DNA of 64,000 bases from Lactarius indigo (taxonomy: Eukaryota; Basidiomycota; Agaricomycetes; Russulales; Russulaceae): assembly GCA_025766275.1 (NCBI GenBank), contig JAFKAC010000038.1, forward strand, positions 496,001-560,000, in the 5' to 3' direction. The notes beneath the pieces are model-generated. The model did no database searches. It was not told the DNA's origin and worked only from the letters and a program-made list of their open reading frames with translations. Positions 11,401 to 21,294 of this stretch are shown piece by piece (the first letter of the stretch is position 1; the number at the start of each line of letters is the position of its first letter). Position numbers and translations under genes: made by a program.

Positions 11401-12230
11401 GATATCGAGAAGTGGGCGGGGACTAGCGTCACGGGGCAGTGGGGACGCGGGGTTGTAGGACATTAGTGGGCTTTATAACGGGAAATTTCGGATTGTGGGT
11501 ACGAGAGAGATCAAGGCGCCACTACGTGTCGCAAAAATCTCTGCTACTGGCGCAGAGATTGCTCCAATTCCAGGCACCTTCGTTCACAGCCACGGGACCG
11601 GACCAGGTGTGGACTCGGATTAGATGCGTGCGGCTTCTTTCTTACTGTCAGCCTGCCGTAAATAAATGTGGTCGCCATCGTGACAGCACTGTGATAATCA
11701 AGGGCGAGGCACGACCAGTGAGTTCGATAACTAGATGCTGCGAGTAGAGAATCCGTGGGACGTCGGTGCTTCATGCATGGGTAAACATCAAAAGATGGCC
11801 CGACTCTCGATGATATATCGGAGATACTGTACTTACGTATGGTTCGTTGCATGATTCGCCATCCCAGAGATTGTTAATGTCGGTACGGAGTGAATGAATG
11901 GGTGTTGGAGCATCGTTGAAGCTTCGACACCACCGAATACACCACAACTAAGTACTGGTAGTTCCCAGTCACAACGACGACATAGCAGGGGACGGTCATG
12001 AGCCAGACGACATTTAACTTGCGTGTCGTAATGGGCAGTGCTGAAACATCACCGGATCACCACGAACGTTTCATTCGTGTATGTCACGGGCCTCGGTGTG
12101 AGATCCATTGGGTGGCCGCCTGAGATACGGCCTGTTATCGTCAGTCAATGGCCCAAGATGGTGTCTTGGTCATACCCACGTGACTATCCGGGCCGCGCTC
12201 CCGTGGAACGGTTCGTTGCCACTTCATATA
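11401..12230. promoter_or_regulatory. Divergent promoter region, DUF6534 copy 4 / NOSIP pseudogene
   Basis: An 830-nt interval between two divergent start codons. It contains a minus-strand TATAAA at 11472-11477, about 72 nt upstream of the DUF6534 start, and a CACGTGACTATCCGGG block near 12178 that corresponds to the CACGTGAATACCCGGG block before the intact NOSIP. No separate gene was seen. Confidence 0.55.
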
Positions 12231-13527
12231 ATGACGACCGGGAAACACAGCAAAAATAACGCAGCACCCTCGATATTCTCATACGCAGAGCGCAAGAAGC
12301 TCGATCATGGGATGAGAGGGGTGCGTCTGTTTACTTTTTCGTTCATCTTACTCCAATGGTCATCCGTTCGGCAGCAACATCTTGGTGATGAGTCCATGCG
12401 AAGATTCGATGCGTCTGCCTTCAAGTTGTGTCTGCAGCGAGCAAGAAACCCAGTAGCCTGCCAGGAAGGGCACCTCTTCTATAAAGAATGTGCTTACACA
12501 GATCTCTGTGAGTTCATGACCGCGTAACTCGATTTCGAGATGTCAAACTCGTTCAGTGACAGAAGAAGGATATAGAGCGACAGAAGGAACGGCTGGACGC
12601 ATTAAAGAAGGTAGCGGAGCAAGAAAGGGCGAATGCCAAGGATGCTGCAAGAGGGCGTGTATTAGCAGAGTTTGAGAAAGAGCAACTGGGGCTTGCCGCC
12701 GTCGCGTTGGTCACGACATCTGGGACCGATGCTCCAGGTAATTGCGTTGTTCTCGAACGACCGAGTATAATTTACTTATCACACGGCATGGAACCAAGCA
12801 AAAAATCGCATTCGATTCCACTGCGGGGGGAAAATTGGCCCAAGAAGCCGAACGGGCAGCACTGCGTCAAATCGAGCGCGAACAAGCCGCGGCCTTACGC
12901 AGCAAGCTTCCCGATTTTTGGTTGTCCTCGTTGACACCGACTTACTCATCAAATGAGCCGCCTCCTTCACTCTCAGACGTCAAGTTAGAACGACCTGCCG
13001 TGGTGGTAATCCACCACATCCCATCGCGTAAGCCTTCAACTCGATACATCGCCCTCTTCTTATACTCCTGTGCAGGCTGAAGAACTCGATTGCCGTCAAC
13101 TCTACTTGGCAACCCCAGTTTTCTAGATCGCAGCCGACGGACCCAACACTTGTAAACGGTGGTTCTCCAGGGCAAAAGGATGAGGATCGGGATGCGATGT
13201 GCCTTTCATGTAAGGAGGAACTCTCTAATAGTGTGCGAATATATGGTAAGTCACCAAGCTCTGTTGACGCCTCTTACGTTAATTGGGACCGTCAGTACTG
13301 AATTCGTGTTCTCATGTAACGTGCAAAACGTGCACCGACACGCTTGTGCGGTCAACGAACCAGTGCGTTGTGTCGACAAGTAACTAGCAGCAAGCGATAT
13401 CCTCGAACTCAAGTGTGAAGGTGGGTCATTATCGCCAACCCAATGTTGCACTTTCTCAGTAATCTCAAGGCACGCTGGCGGAGGGATGGCCGAGACTTGG
13501 AAAAAAGGTGTCGCTTTTCAGGGGTAG
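12231..13527 (+). pseudogene. NOSIP-like pseudogene (full length, broken)
   Basis: This is a degraded second copy of the NOSIP gene at 17306, alignable over all exons. The start reads MTTGKHSKNN. In the first U-box/RING-like half, residues that are Cys in the intact copy are changed: the C-A-L-C stretch is altered by an insertion and C-to-S, and F-C-K-E-C becomes F-Y-K-E-C. One base is missing just after SDVK near 12984, shifting the frame. Another base is lost near 13373 in the C-terminal Cys-rich motif, giving an early stop, and a small deletion affects the final Gly-rich tail. Introns are still recognisable. It is very unlikely to make functional protein. Confidence 0.8.
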
Positions 13528-14872
13528 AGGGTAACCCGTTAGCGTCTCTTTGGATCAGAAAGCCCGAAGGCGGGGTTGAATGTCACGGTGTTGTAAGCCC
13601 ACAGTCGATGACGGGGCAGCAACGCTCGCCCACACCCGGCCCCATCTGTCCCACTCATTCCTGTATCCCTGTGCCTAGGGGTGTCTTGATCCACAGTTTC
13701 ATTGGCGACGCAACCACTCGCCTTATGTGCAGGTGGGCCTTCATCAACAGCAGTAGCGTGTTGTGTGGCTAATGGATACTCTGGGAATGGACTCGACAGA
13801 AATCCTGGTGGACGTGCCTTGGGATATTGGGTGTGAATCCATGACCGAAAGGGTGCGGTGCTGAGCCAAGCACCCTATGGGGAGCGGTGCCAGACTGGCG
13901 GATATGCTGGATGGTAGAACATTGCACCAAATGGATACACGTAGGTTGGTAGTGCATTCATGGCCAAACTGTTCTGACCACTGGTCGGATTAGGAGGGTC
14001 TGCTACTAATGCGGGAGTCTGAGGTTGGCAATGGCCCGTAGGTGGTGGTAGTCACAGTGGCAGTACAGGCATTACTTCAGGTTGAGGCAGGTGGCTGGAT
14101 ACATGGTGACCTGCGTGCTTGTGTACACGGGCCCGGGGTAGCAGCTGGACTACCTGCTGATTGTCGTACTATGTGATATAATATCAAGTATAAACAACGG
14201 TGCAATAGTTGGTGGTATTCTCCCCCAACAGTCCAGTAGGTTCTATGGACCTCAGGACTATTCATACACATTTAGTACTGACCAATTTGAGACTGCGTTG
14301 AGGCCTTTAGTTACTCCTCGTTACGAACCTGGCGGGAAACGGGTGGTGCGCTCATTGGACAGACGAGCCAGATTGTGTTTCACACCATTTGCATGCACGG
14401 ATCCGTCGCTGAAGCGCTGAAACCTCGATAACCCCCTCTCAGTCGACCAAACCAAAACAGTCAACATAAATAAGAAGTTGGCATCGATGAGACAAACTAC
14501 GGAACATGGCGGGTCCGCAGAGGCTTTAAGTACTCATTCGGGTTAACTTTGGTGGACTATTCGAGTATCCACCATTGATTTGGGGCATTCCCAGAAGGCG
14601 CAGGCACACGATAGACTGTAAAAATAGAGATCACGCAAGTATTAAGAAAACTTGAGGGCCTAGTCCCGAAGTAGGCACAGCTACTGTTCATATTCGAGGA
14701 CGAAATTCTTGGGGACATGGGGCGTTTGAAGTCTACGTAGATTACAGTGAAATATGCTACGCTCAATGTGAATATCCACGCAATCAACGACACGGGGCTC
14801 GACTGGCCGGTCTCTGCTGCCGGTGCAGTGAAGGATCATTGCAAAGGTAGCTCAGTCCAAGTCCAACCCGCA
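13528..14872. other. Interval with pseudogene-like fragments
   Basis: No intact gene was found. On the minus strand around 13740-13960 there are proline/tyrosine-rich pieces such as YVYPFGAMFYHPAYPPVWH, broken by a stop and a frame change, which suggests a decayed low-complexity protein. On the plus strand a clean frame occupies 14214-14421 (separate entry). The last 300 bases resemble sequence at 2400-2550 and near 3100 and are probably array-derived. Confidence 0.4.
14214..14421 (+). pseudogene. Fragment of an unrecognised protein (C-terminal part)
   Basis: A plus-strand frame without stops reads through FYGPQDYSYTFSTDQFET, LRPLVTPRYEPGGKRVVRSL and ARLCFTPFACTDPSLKR before a TGA. The composition is that of real coding sequence. 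Upstream, the frame is interrupted at 14172 and no convincing start or splice path was found. A shortened relative lies at 2100-2290. The family is not recognised, and the piece is probably the tail end of a gene caught up in the duplications. Confidence 0.35.
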
Positions 14873-16712
14873 TTACAGCGGCCATACCGACATCTCATCA
14901 CAATCCATATACCTCGTCCTTTCGGCCATGAGGATGGAGCGACGTGCCCACCGTCCACTCGAGATCTTCGGGACAATGCTGAGGCTGAATGGAACCGAGC
15001 CCGGGCCGTTCAGAAACACGGGGGTCGAAGAGTAAATGTGACAGGAAATTGCACATACCAGGGACCAGTCAGTGCTAGTGTCATCGCCTCTACTATTATC
15101 CAGGTCCACTGACTGGGGAATGATGGAGCGGGAGAAAACGTCAATGTCATCCTTTAGAGCTCGCGGCTGTGGTTCAGGTGTCGCAAAACGGAGTGATGTT
15201 TCTGTGATGACCCGAGCCCTGTCGAGGACCGGGGGGCATGCGCTATCTTCGTATTCGGGTGATTGGTGGTCACGCAAGTAGATGCGATTGTTGAGGCTCA
15301 CTAAGAGGGTGTTGGAGCACCTGAAATGTCTGTCAGTCTTCTGGGTCTCGCGTAGTGTAAGTTATGTCACTCACACTTTCCCCAAAATATCGATTCTTTT
15401 TTGTTTTCCACATTAGCTGGAAAAGCACGCAGCGATGGTCCAAAAGAACATACGGGTATACGTAGTACAGCTCGTTCTGCAGACGAAGTGATAGGGTCAA
15501 AAGATGAATCGTGAGGTATCTCGGTCCGACTTACGGGGGAGGTGACATAAAGCACAAGGATTGTAATGGCTAACGTTGCTAAACTAGAAGTTAGATGCAC
15601 AATCATGTGGGGTTTCCGAGAGATAGGTAGTACCAGTCAAGGCGTTTGTCTCAACGGTAAGCCGTACCACACGAATCAACACGAAGCTGGAGAAGTTGCC
15701 ACTTGTCCTCCTTAACTGCCCAAAATATCTCCGTCGATGTAGTAAAGGACGTAATAATGTGATGGCATACCAGCAACGTCATCGCCACCACGATCTGAAT
15801 GTCCGCCAGGGCACTCGGTATTGCCCATAACTGAAGCGACAAAGTATGAGGTGGTATGGCCAATTAACCAAAACAAGTGTGCGTACGTATATTGCTGCCT
15901 TAGGAGTTACATACTTCCCAAGTATGATTGGCTAAGCGCTGTGTGAGAAAGACGATTTGGTGAATGTGTGTATAATACCGACTTTGATACTCGCCCATAT
16001 CCCTCCGGCGAATTGAGTCACCGCGGCCTGTGTCCAGGAAAATATCAAAAGCCTAAAGAATGCTGGGACAGTGAGGTATACGTACGACAGCGATGGTCAA
16101 ACAGATCCACGACGACCGTGAGTTGAGCACCCAAATTCGATAACAGAAGTATCCTTGAACGATGAACGAAATAATTGTGTTAAAGAGGGGAAAGTCTATG
16201 GGAGTGAAATGGGAATGCTGGAGGCGTTCCACGTTGCCGAATCCGGCAACAAACCAATGATAGATGTCGGCTCCAGTCAGCGCAGTTTGAACGGTCTCCA
16301 ACAAGAAGACGAAATAAGCTGCTCAAAGTTGACCCTGGTGTCACGGAGCTTCCAAGTAATGTCGAAGACCAACCTAGAAATTTTACGGATCGTCTGTCTA
16401 TTTGAAAATTGTAGCTATATACGTCTAAACGCGGATGAGAGGAATAAACCAAATTTCGAGGGATACGCCACGCACAAATCTGGACACAGAGAACGCCGTA
16501 GAGCGCCCAGTTGAATACGGGGCCGAAGAGCTGCGGGTATTGTTGAGGATATCAATTGTGCTGACAGAAGAACAGCAGCCAAACGCACAAGAGGGGCAGC
16601 TCTGGTAGCGTGAAAAGATCAGCGGACGAGGGAAACCGCTACTGTAGTATAACCGAACTCACAGTTTGATGACGCCCGGGGAGGCGACTGATGACTCAGA
16701 GGACTCAGCCAT
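14873..16712 (-). CDS. DUF6534 seven-helix membrane protein, copy 5
   Basis: Start codon at 16710-16712 (MAESSESSVASPGVIKL). It has the same exon order as the other copies: a 13-nt A-A-P-L exon near 16595, then FNWALYGVLCVQI. The central exon has TALTGADIYHWFVAGFGNV and GYFCYRIWVLNSRSSW, followed by LADIQIVVAMTLLV, and the tail opens with SLNNRIYLRDHQSPE near 15301. After the conserved tail intron the last exon reads SSGRWARRSILMAERTR and stops at 14873. The gene looks intact. It forms a divergent pair with the intact NOSIP gene and may be the ancestral position of the array. Function is unknown. Confidence 0.82.
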
Positions 16713-17305
16713 TGACGTTGTAGATGTCGAGAAGTGGATGAGACTAGAGCCACGGGAAAGTAGGGACAGCGGGGTTGCGGGCCACAAGAAGGGCTTTTAT
16801 AATGAGATCTGTTTCGGATTATGAGTACGAGCGAGATCAAGGCGCCAGTAATCAAGGATGAGACACAATCAGCGAGTTCGATAATTAGAGCGCCGGGAGT
16901 GGGTCAACATCAAAAGATTGCCCAACTCCCGAGGATGTTTCGGCAATACTGTACTTACGTATGGTTTGTTGCAGGTTGGTGCCAATATAAGGTGAGTGAA
17001 TGGTTGTTGGTGCATCGTTGAAGCTTCGACGCCACCGAATACACCACAACTACTGTAGAAGTAGTACTGCCAGCCACAACGGCAACATAGCGGGGATGAT
17101 CGTTACTACTTGGACTGCGCTGAAATGTTGGTACGTGCTACACCGAGAGTGATATACGAGGACTACAGGCTGAGTGATCCACCCGGCGATGCACCCCGTC
17201 TCCCACTGACGGAGTCTTGGTCATCGCCACGTGAATACCCGGGCCGCGCTCCGGAGGGACAGTGTCGTTGTTGGCGGTTGGCGGCTACTCGTACCATCAC
17301 ATATA
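16713..17305. promoter_or_regulatory. Divergent promoter region, DUF6534 copy 5 / NOSIP
   Basis: A 593-nt interval between divergent start codons. A minus-strand TATAAA at 16796-16801 lies 84 nt from the DUF6534 start. On the NOSIP side a CACGTGAATACCCGGG block near 17229 lies about 75 nt upstream of the NOSIP ATG. This block is retained upstream of the NOSIP copies in units 1, 3 and 4, so it is probably a NOSIP promoter element (CACGTG is a classical bHLH binding core). Confidence 0.6.
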
Positions 17306-18612
17306 ATGACGAAACACAGCAAAAACAATACAGCATCCTCGATATTCTCATACGCAGAGCGCAAGAAGCTCGATTATGGGACAAGAGGGGTGCGTCTGTT
17401 CCCAGTTCCGTTCACCTTACTCCAATGATTATCGGTTCGGCAGCAACGTCTCGGTAATGAATCCATGCGAAGATTCGATGCGTGTGCCTTATGCCTGCAG
17501 CGAGCAAGAGACCCAGTGGCCTGCCAGGAAGGGCACCTCTTCTGTAAAGAATGTGCTTACACTGATCTCTGTGAGCTCATGACCGCGTAACTCAATTTCG
17601 AGATGTCAAACTCGTTCAGTGACACAGAAGAAGGATATAAAGCGACAGAAGGAACGATTGGATGCATTAAAGAAGGAAGCGGAACAAGAAAAGGCCAAGG
17701 CCAAGGAGGCTGCAAGAGAGCGTGTGTTAGCGGAGTTCGAGAAAGGGCAACTAGGGCTTGCTGCTGTTGCATCAGTTACAACATCTGGTACCGATGCTCC
17801 AGGTAATCGGTTCACCTTGTTATTCTCGAACGGTCGAGTATAATTTACCTTTTACAGGGCGTGGAACCAAGCGAAAATTTGCATTTGATTCCACTGCGGC
17901 GGAAAAGTTGGGCCAAGAAGCCGAAGAGGCAGCACTGCGTCAAATTGAACGTGAGCAGGCTGCCGCCTTACGCAGCAAGCTGCCCGATTTCTGGTTGCCC
18001 TCGTTGACACCGACTTACTCATCAAGTGGGCTGCCTACTTCACTCTCGGACGTCAAGGTGCAAACGACCTGCCGTGGTGGTAATCCACCACATCCCATCG
18101 CGTAAGCCTTAATCACGATACACCGCTCTTTTCTGATGCTCTTTGCAGGTTGAAGAACTTGATTGCCGTCAACTTCACTTGGCAACCGCAGTCTTCTAGA
18201 TCGCAGTCGACGGACTCAACGCCAGTAAACGGTAGCGCACCAGAACAAAAGGACGAGGAGCGGGATGCTATGTGTCCTTCTTGTAAGAAGGGACTCTCGA
18301 ACAGTGTGCGAATATACGGTAAGCTGCCAAGCTCTGTCGACGCACACCTTTTACGCTGATTGGATCCGTTAGTGCTAAAATCGTGCTCTCATGTAACGTG
18401 TAAAACGTGCACCGACACGCTTGTGCGGCCGGCGAACCAGTGCGTTGTGTGCGACAAGGAACTAGCAGCGAGCGATATCCTCGAGCTCAAGCGAGAAGGT
18501 GGGTGCTTGTTTCCGACCCGATGTCACACCTTCTCAACAATTCCAAGGCACGGGTTACGCTGGTGGAGGGATGTCCGAGACTAGGAAAAAGGGAGTTGCG
18601 TTTCAAGGGTAG
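17306..18612 (+). CDS. NOSIP-like RING/U-box E3 ubiquitin ligase
   Basis: The protein belongs to the NOSIP family of conserved eukaryotic nuclear E3 ubiquitin ligases with two split U-box/RING-like halves. The N-terminus MTKHSKNNTASSIFSYAER is the family signature. A first Cys-rich half follows (CALCLQRARDPVACQEGH, FCKECAYTDL), then a charged coiled coil (KKDIKRQKERLDALKKEAE, ARERVLAEFEKGQLGLA). A linker with FAFDSTAAEKL and DFWLPSLTPTY leads to a CRGGNPPHPI segment. The C-terminal half has CPSCKKGLSN, CSHVTCKTCTDTLV and CVVCDKELAASD. The last exon ends GGGMSETRKKGVAFQG, as in the family. Introns are short GT-AG and all join in frame. This is the only intact copy of four NOSIP traces in the array. 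Confidence 0.93.
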
Positions 18613-18933
18613 ACGTGTAGTGTCTGTAATGCTGTTATCTTCGGGTCGATTGCAAGTATCACCACGCGTTCACCACGCTGCTCAGGGTCAGAAACCCACG
18701 AGGACGAGGACGACTATTGTATCGTTAAGGAATGTGTTCTCGTACGCGTCGGTAGCGATAGAATTGGTTGGTATTACGTGTCTCGCTAAGCGTTGCCAAG
18801 TCGAGTGAGTCCAAATGGCGATACCTGATAAGATAAGACAGGCAACCGAGTTAGTCCGTCTGCGTCCAAAGCGTTCTGTTCTCCACACTCTCTCTTCAGC
18901 ACTTCCAGCACTCCAGTAACCATATCAACACAG
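18613..18933. other. Short intergenic spacer
   Basis: This stretch holds the 3' flank of NOSIP and the 5' flank of the next plus-strand gene. No gene or clear regulatory motif was recognised. Confidence 0.5.
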
Positions 18934-20367
18934 ATGGAACTCGCCTCTAGTCTGGGCAGTGCTAGCGTCTATACCGTCCGTGAAGCCTACCTACCCGCCC
19001 TCGACATTTCCGCCCGCGTTTCTCAGCCCTCATCTCCGCGCTCCAGCGCTCTTCCCAGCCCCCCCGGTAGCCCCGACTCCATTTCATCCTTTCCATCTCT
19101 CTCATCATCATTTTTCTTCTCATCCGCCGCCGCCAGTCCACCATACGCACACGCCCACATAGAGCAAGATCGCGAACTCACTCAGGGGCTCATCATCCCA
19201 TCGCTCGCCTTACCCGCTGCGCTTCGTCAGCCAACGCCGTACGGCAAGACCCTCGGCGACGTTCGTTTACTCGCCCTTGGCAGCGCTGATCCTGCTGCCT
19301 CTCCTATTGCGGGCATTCTTCTCGAAGGGAACGAGGACGTAGTCGATGTGGGACCGTCCGAAGTTACGAATCATGGGCTCGTGATCCGAGCTTCTACAGA
19401 CTGGATTGAGCATAACGATGCGCACGGGCTGGAGAAGTTCGAACCGACCCGCAACGTGGAGATACTTGACGTTTCGAAACTTGCCTCAATCGGCGAGGTG
19501 CGTTGTGGAATTATCGTGTAATTCTGCATCTAATTACTTTCCATGGCCGTCGGTAAACAGACCGATAACGCCATCGCAAGTATTCTATCCATCATTCACG
19601 AACCCTTTCAAGACATCCTGCAAGTCATAGATCACACGTGTCCGCCGTCCACGTTGCTGTCCAACCTGGTTTCCTCACCAACTTCTCCTCTTTATACTGC
19701 ACTAGTCGTGTTTTCCCCATGTGCGCGTCTCGCATCCACGTCGCCGACACAAACTTACCTTGTTTTTCCAGCCCTTTCACAAAGAGATCGCGCCATTATT
19801 AACGGACTCGGTGCTCACATACCTGTCATCCTACTCCCAGCAGGGCCACGTAGTCTACACTTACCAGTCTCCGCCTTCCGCCCCTCATCCACCCACGCGC
19901 TACGTGCCGGGATATTCCACTCACCAGAAACCCTCAATCTCCTCCGCGGCGAAGCAGCCGAGCGCTTCCTCCGTTGGCGCGAGATCGAGCGTGCCGTGCG
20001 CAGCGTGCGCGAATCGCGGACGGACGCGCGTTCCCAGAACTGCGTGGCCTGGGACAAAGCCACGTGGGAGACAGAGTGGGACGCGACGCTGTCACGCGAT
20101 GTCGCGCGGCGGCTGCGGGAGGGCACGATCACGGCCGGTTCCAGCGGCTACGTCCCTGCCACCAGAAGTATGCCCTGCGCTCCTCCGACTGTGGTCCTCG
20201 ATCCGTTCCACATCCCTTCCCTCGTCATGTTCTCTCTCTCTTTATTCGCACCTTTGAAAGATAGCATTTCCCAGATGAGCTTGTCCGGCCGGCGTCTGGG
20301 CATCGTATTAGTGGGTACGCTTTGTGCTGGGGTCGGGGTCGGACTTGCGCTGCGCGCTGGCTGTTGA
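18934..20367 (+). CDS. Unrecognised protein, probably tail-anchored (456 aa)
   Basis: Two exons are proposed. Exon 1 starts at 18934 and ends at 19497 after ASIGE. A 63-nt phase-0 intron (GTGCGT to AAACAG, with CTAAT as a possible branch point) joins it to 19561, and the frame runs to a stop at 20365-20367. The N-terminus contains a long Ser/Pro-rich stretch (about residues 35-70). The middle is mixed alpha/beta-like sequence, with LTQGLIIPSLALP and later AIINGLGAHIPVILLPAGP. A helical charged segment follows (GEAAERFLRWREIERAVRS). The last 25 residues (RLGIVLVGTLCAGVGVGLAL) form one hydrophobic helix ending in a Cys, as in tail-anchored proteins of the ER or outer mitochondrial membrane. I do not recognise the family. 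Confidence 0.65.
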
Positions 20368-21294
20368 TGGACTAGTTGTTGTATGTATGTACAATCTCTG
20401 GTGGTGTATCTGCATGCGGAATGAGTGGTGTCCACATTCAGACCAGACGTCCCTGCTGGTATGGCAGCTCCGCAGTCGGAGCCTCGGAGGTGCTAAATGA
20501 ACGAACTGAGGTGAGTGGGAGTAAGGATCAATGGAACCAGTTCTAAAAGGAATGGGGCTCCAAATGTTCGGTCAGACTCGGGGATTGAGGATAGAAGGTG
20601 GATCTAGATTGGACTCTGTAGTACGTAGTACTCCACAATACAGGTCAGTGCTGTAATGGAAGGCGCATGATACATGATGGTGCGCGCTCAGCGCTCAGGG
20701 CCAGCCACATCTCCGCGCGTTCAGATTTAGGGTCGCACCATGCCTCGTTCGCCACCGCAGAAGTAGCATGGGTGACATTGGGCGGCGAGATTATCAGCCG
20801 CCGGTATCCAGTCACTGTGGCCGGTCAGAGTTCATGCCGCTAATAATAATGACCTCTAGGGGTATATTGTATGCCATAGAGTTGGCGAAGAGAAAGACAT
20901 GCGGGATGTGTCTAAGACACGTGGTGGCTTCTAAGCGAAGTAGTAACAGCGATAGGCTATGGAAAAATTCTTTCTCGTCGTGACCCGCGAACTGAAGTCA
21001 CCAGGTTTCAATAACGAGTCGTAGAGAATCAAACAGAGCACGCAGACAAAGACAATCGTTGCAAATGTAATTACAGTCAGTGATTTTCGTGATGTTGGTA
21101 TCACAACCGCGTTGTATGACTACAGGTGAAGTGATACATGGGGGGATCTGCCCTAGGCGCACGAAAAAAACAGGTGGTGTTCATGTAAATCACTCAAAGT
21201 CCTCTCACTATAGTAGGTCGTTAATTTCGTTAATGCATCTAGAGAACGTGAGGAAATGGTATAGCGTGGATCATAAGAAGCGATAAATCAGTGT
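20368..21294. other. Intergenic region, no gene seen
   Basis: About 930 nt between a plus-strand gene and the 3' end of a minus-strand transporter, i.e. a convergent arrangement expected to hold only terminators. Open frames are short, and none resembles a known protein. Confidence 0.55.

Larger units (their letters stand above)
1..18612. repeat. Tandem array of five DUF6534 units, some with NOSIP
   Basis: Five related blocks follow one another. Each holds a minus-strand DUF6534 gene with the same exon order, and four of the five carry the start of a NOSIP gene on the plus strand upstream of the DUF6534 start. The fourth block (about 9500-13527) and fifth block (about 14850-18612) are the most complete, with a DUF6534 gene and a full-length NOSIP copy sharing one promoter region. 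Blocks one and three have only a NOSIP stub, and no stub was found in block two. Units are unequal in spacing because the stretches between genes have diverged or been lost. The direct observation is repeated coding and promoter sequence; duplication of an ancestral divergent pair is my inference. Confidence 0.85.
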
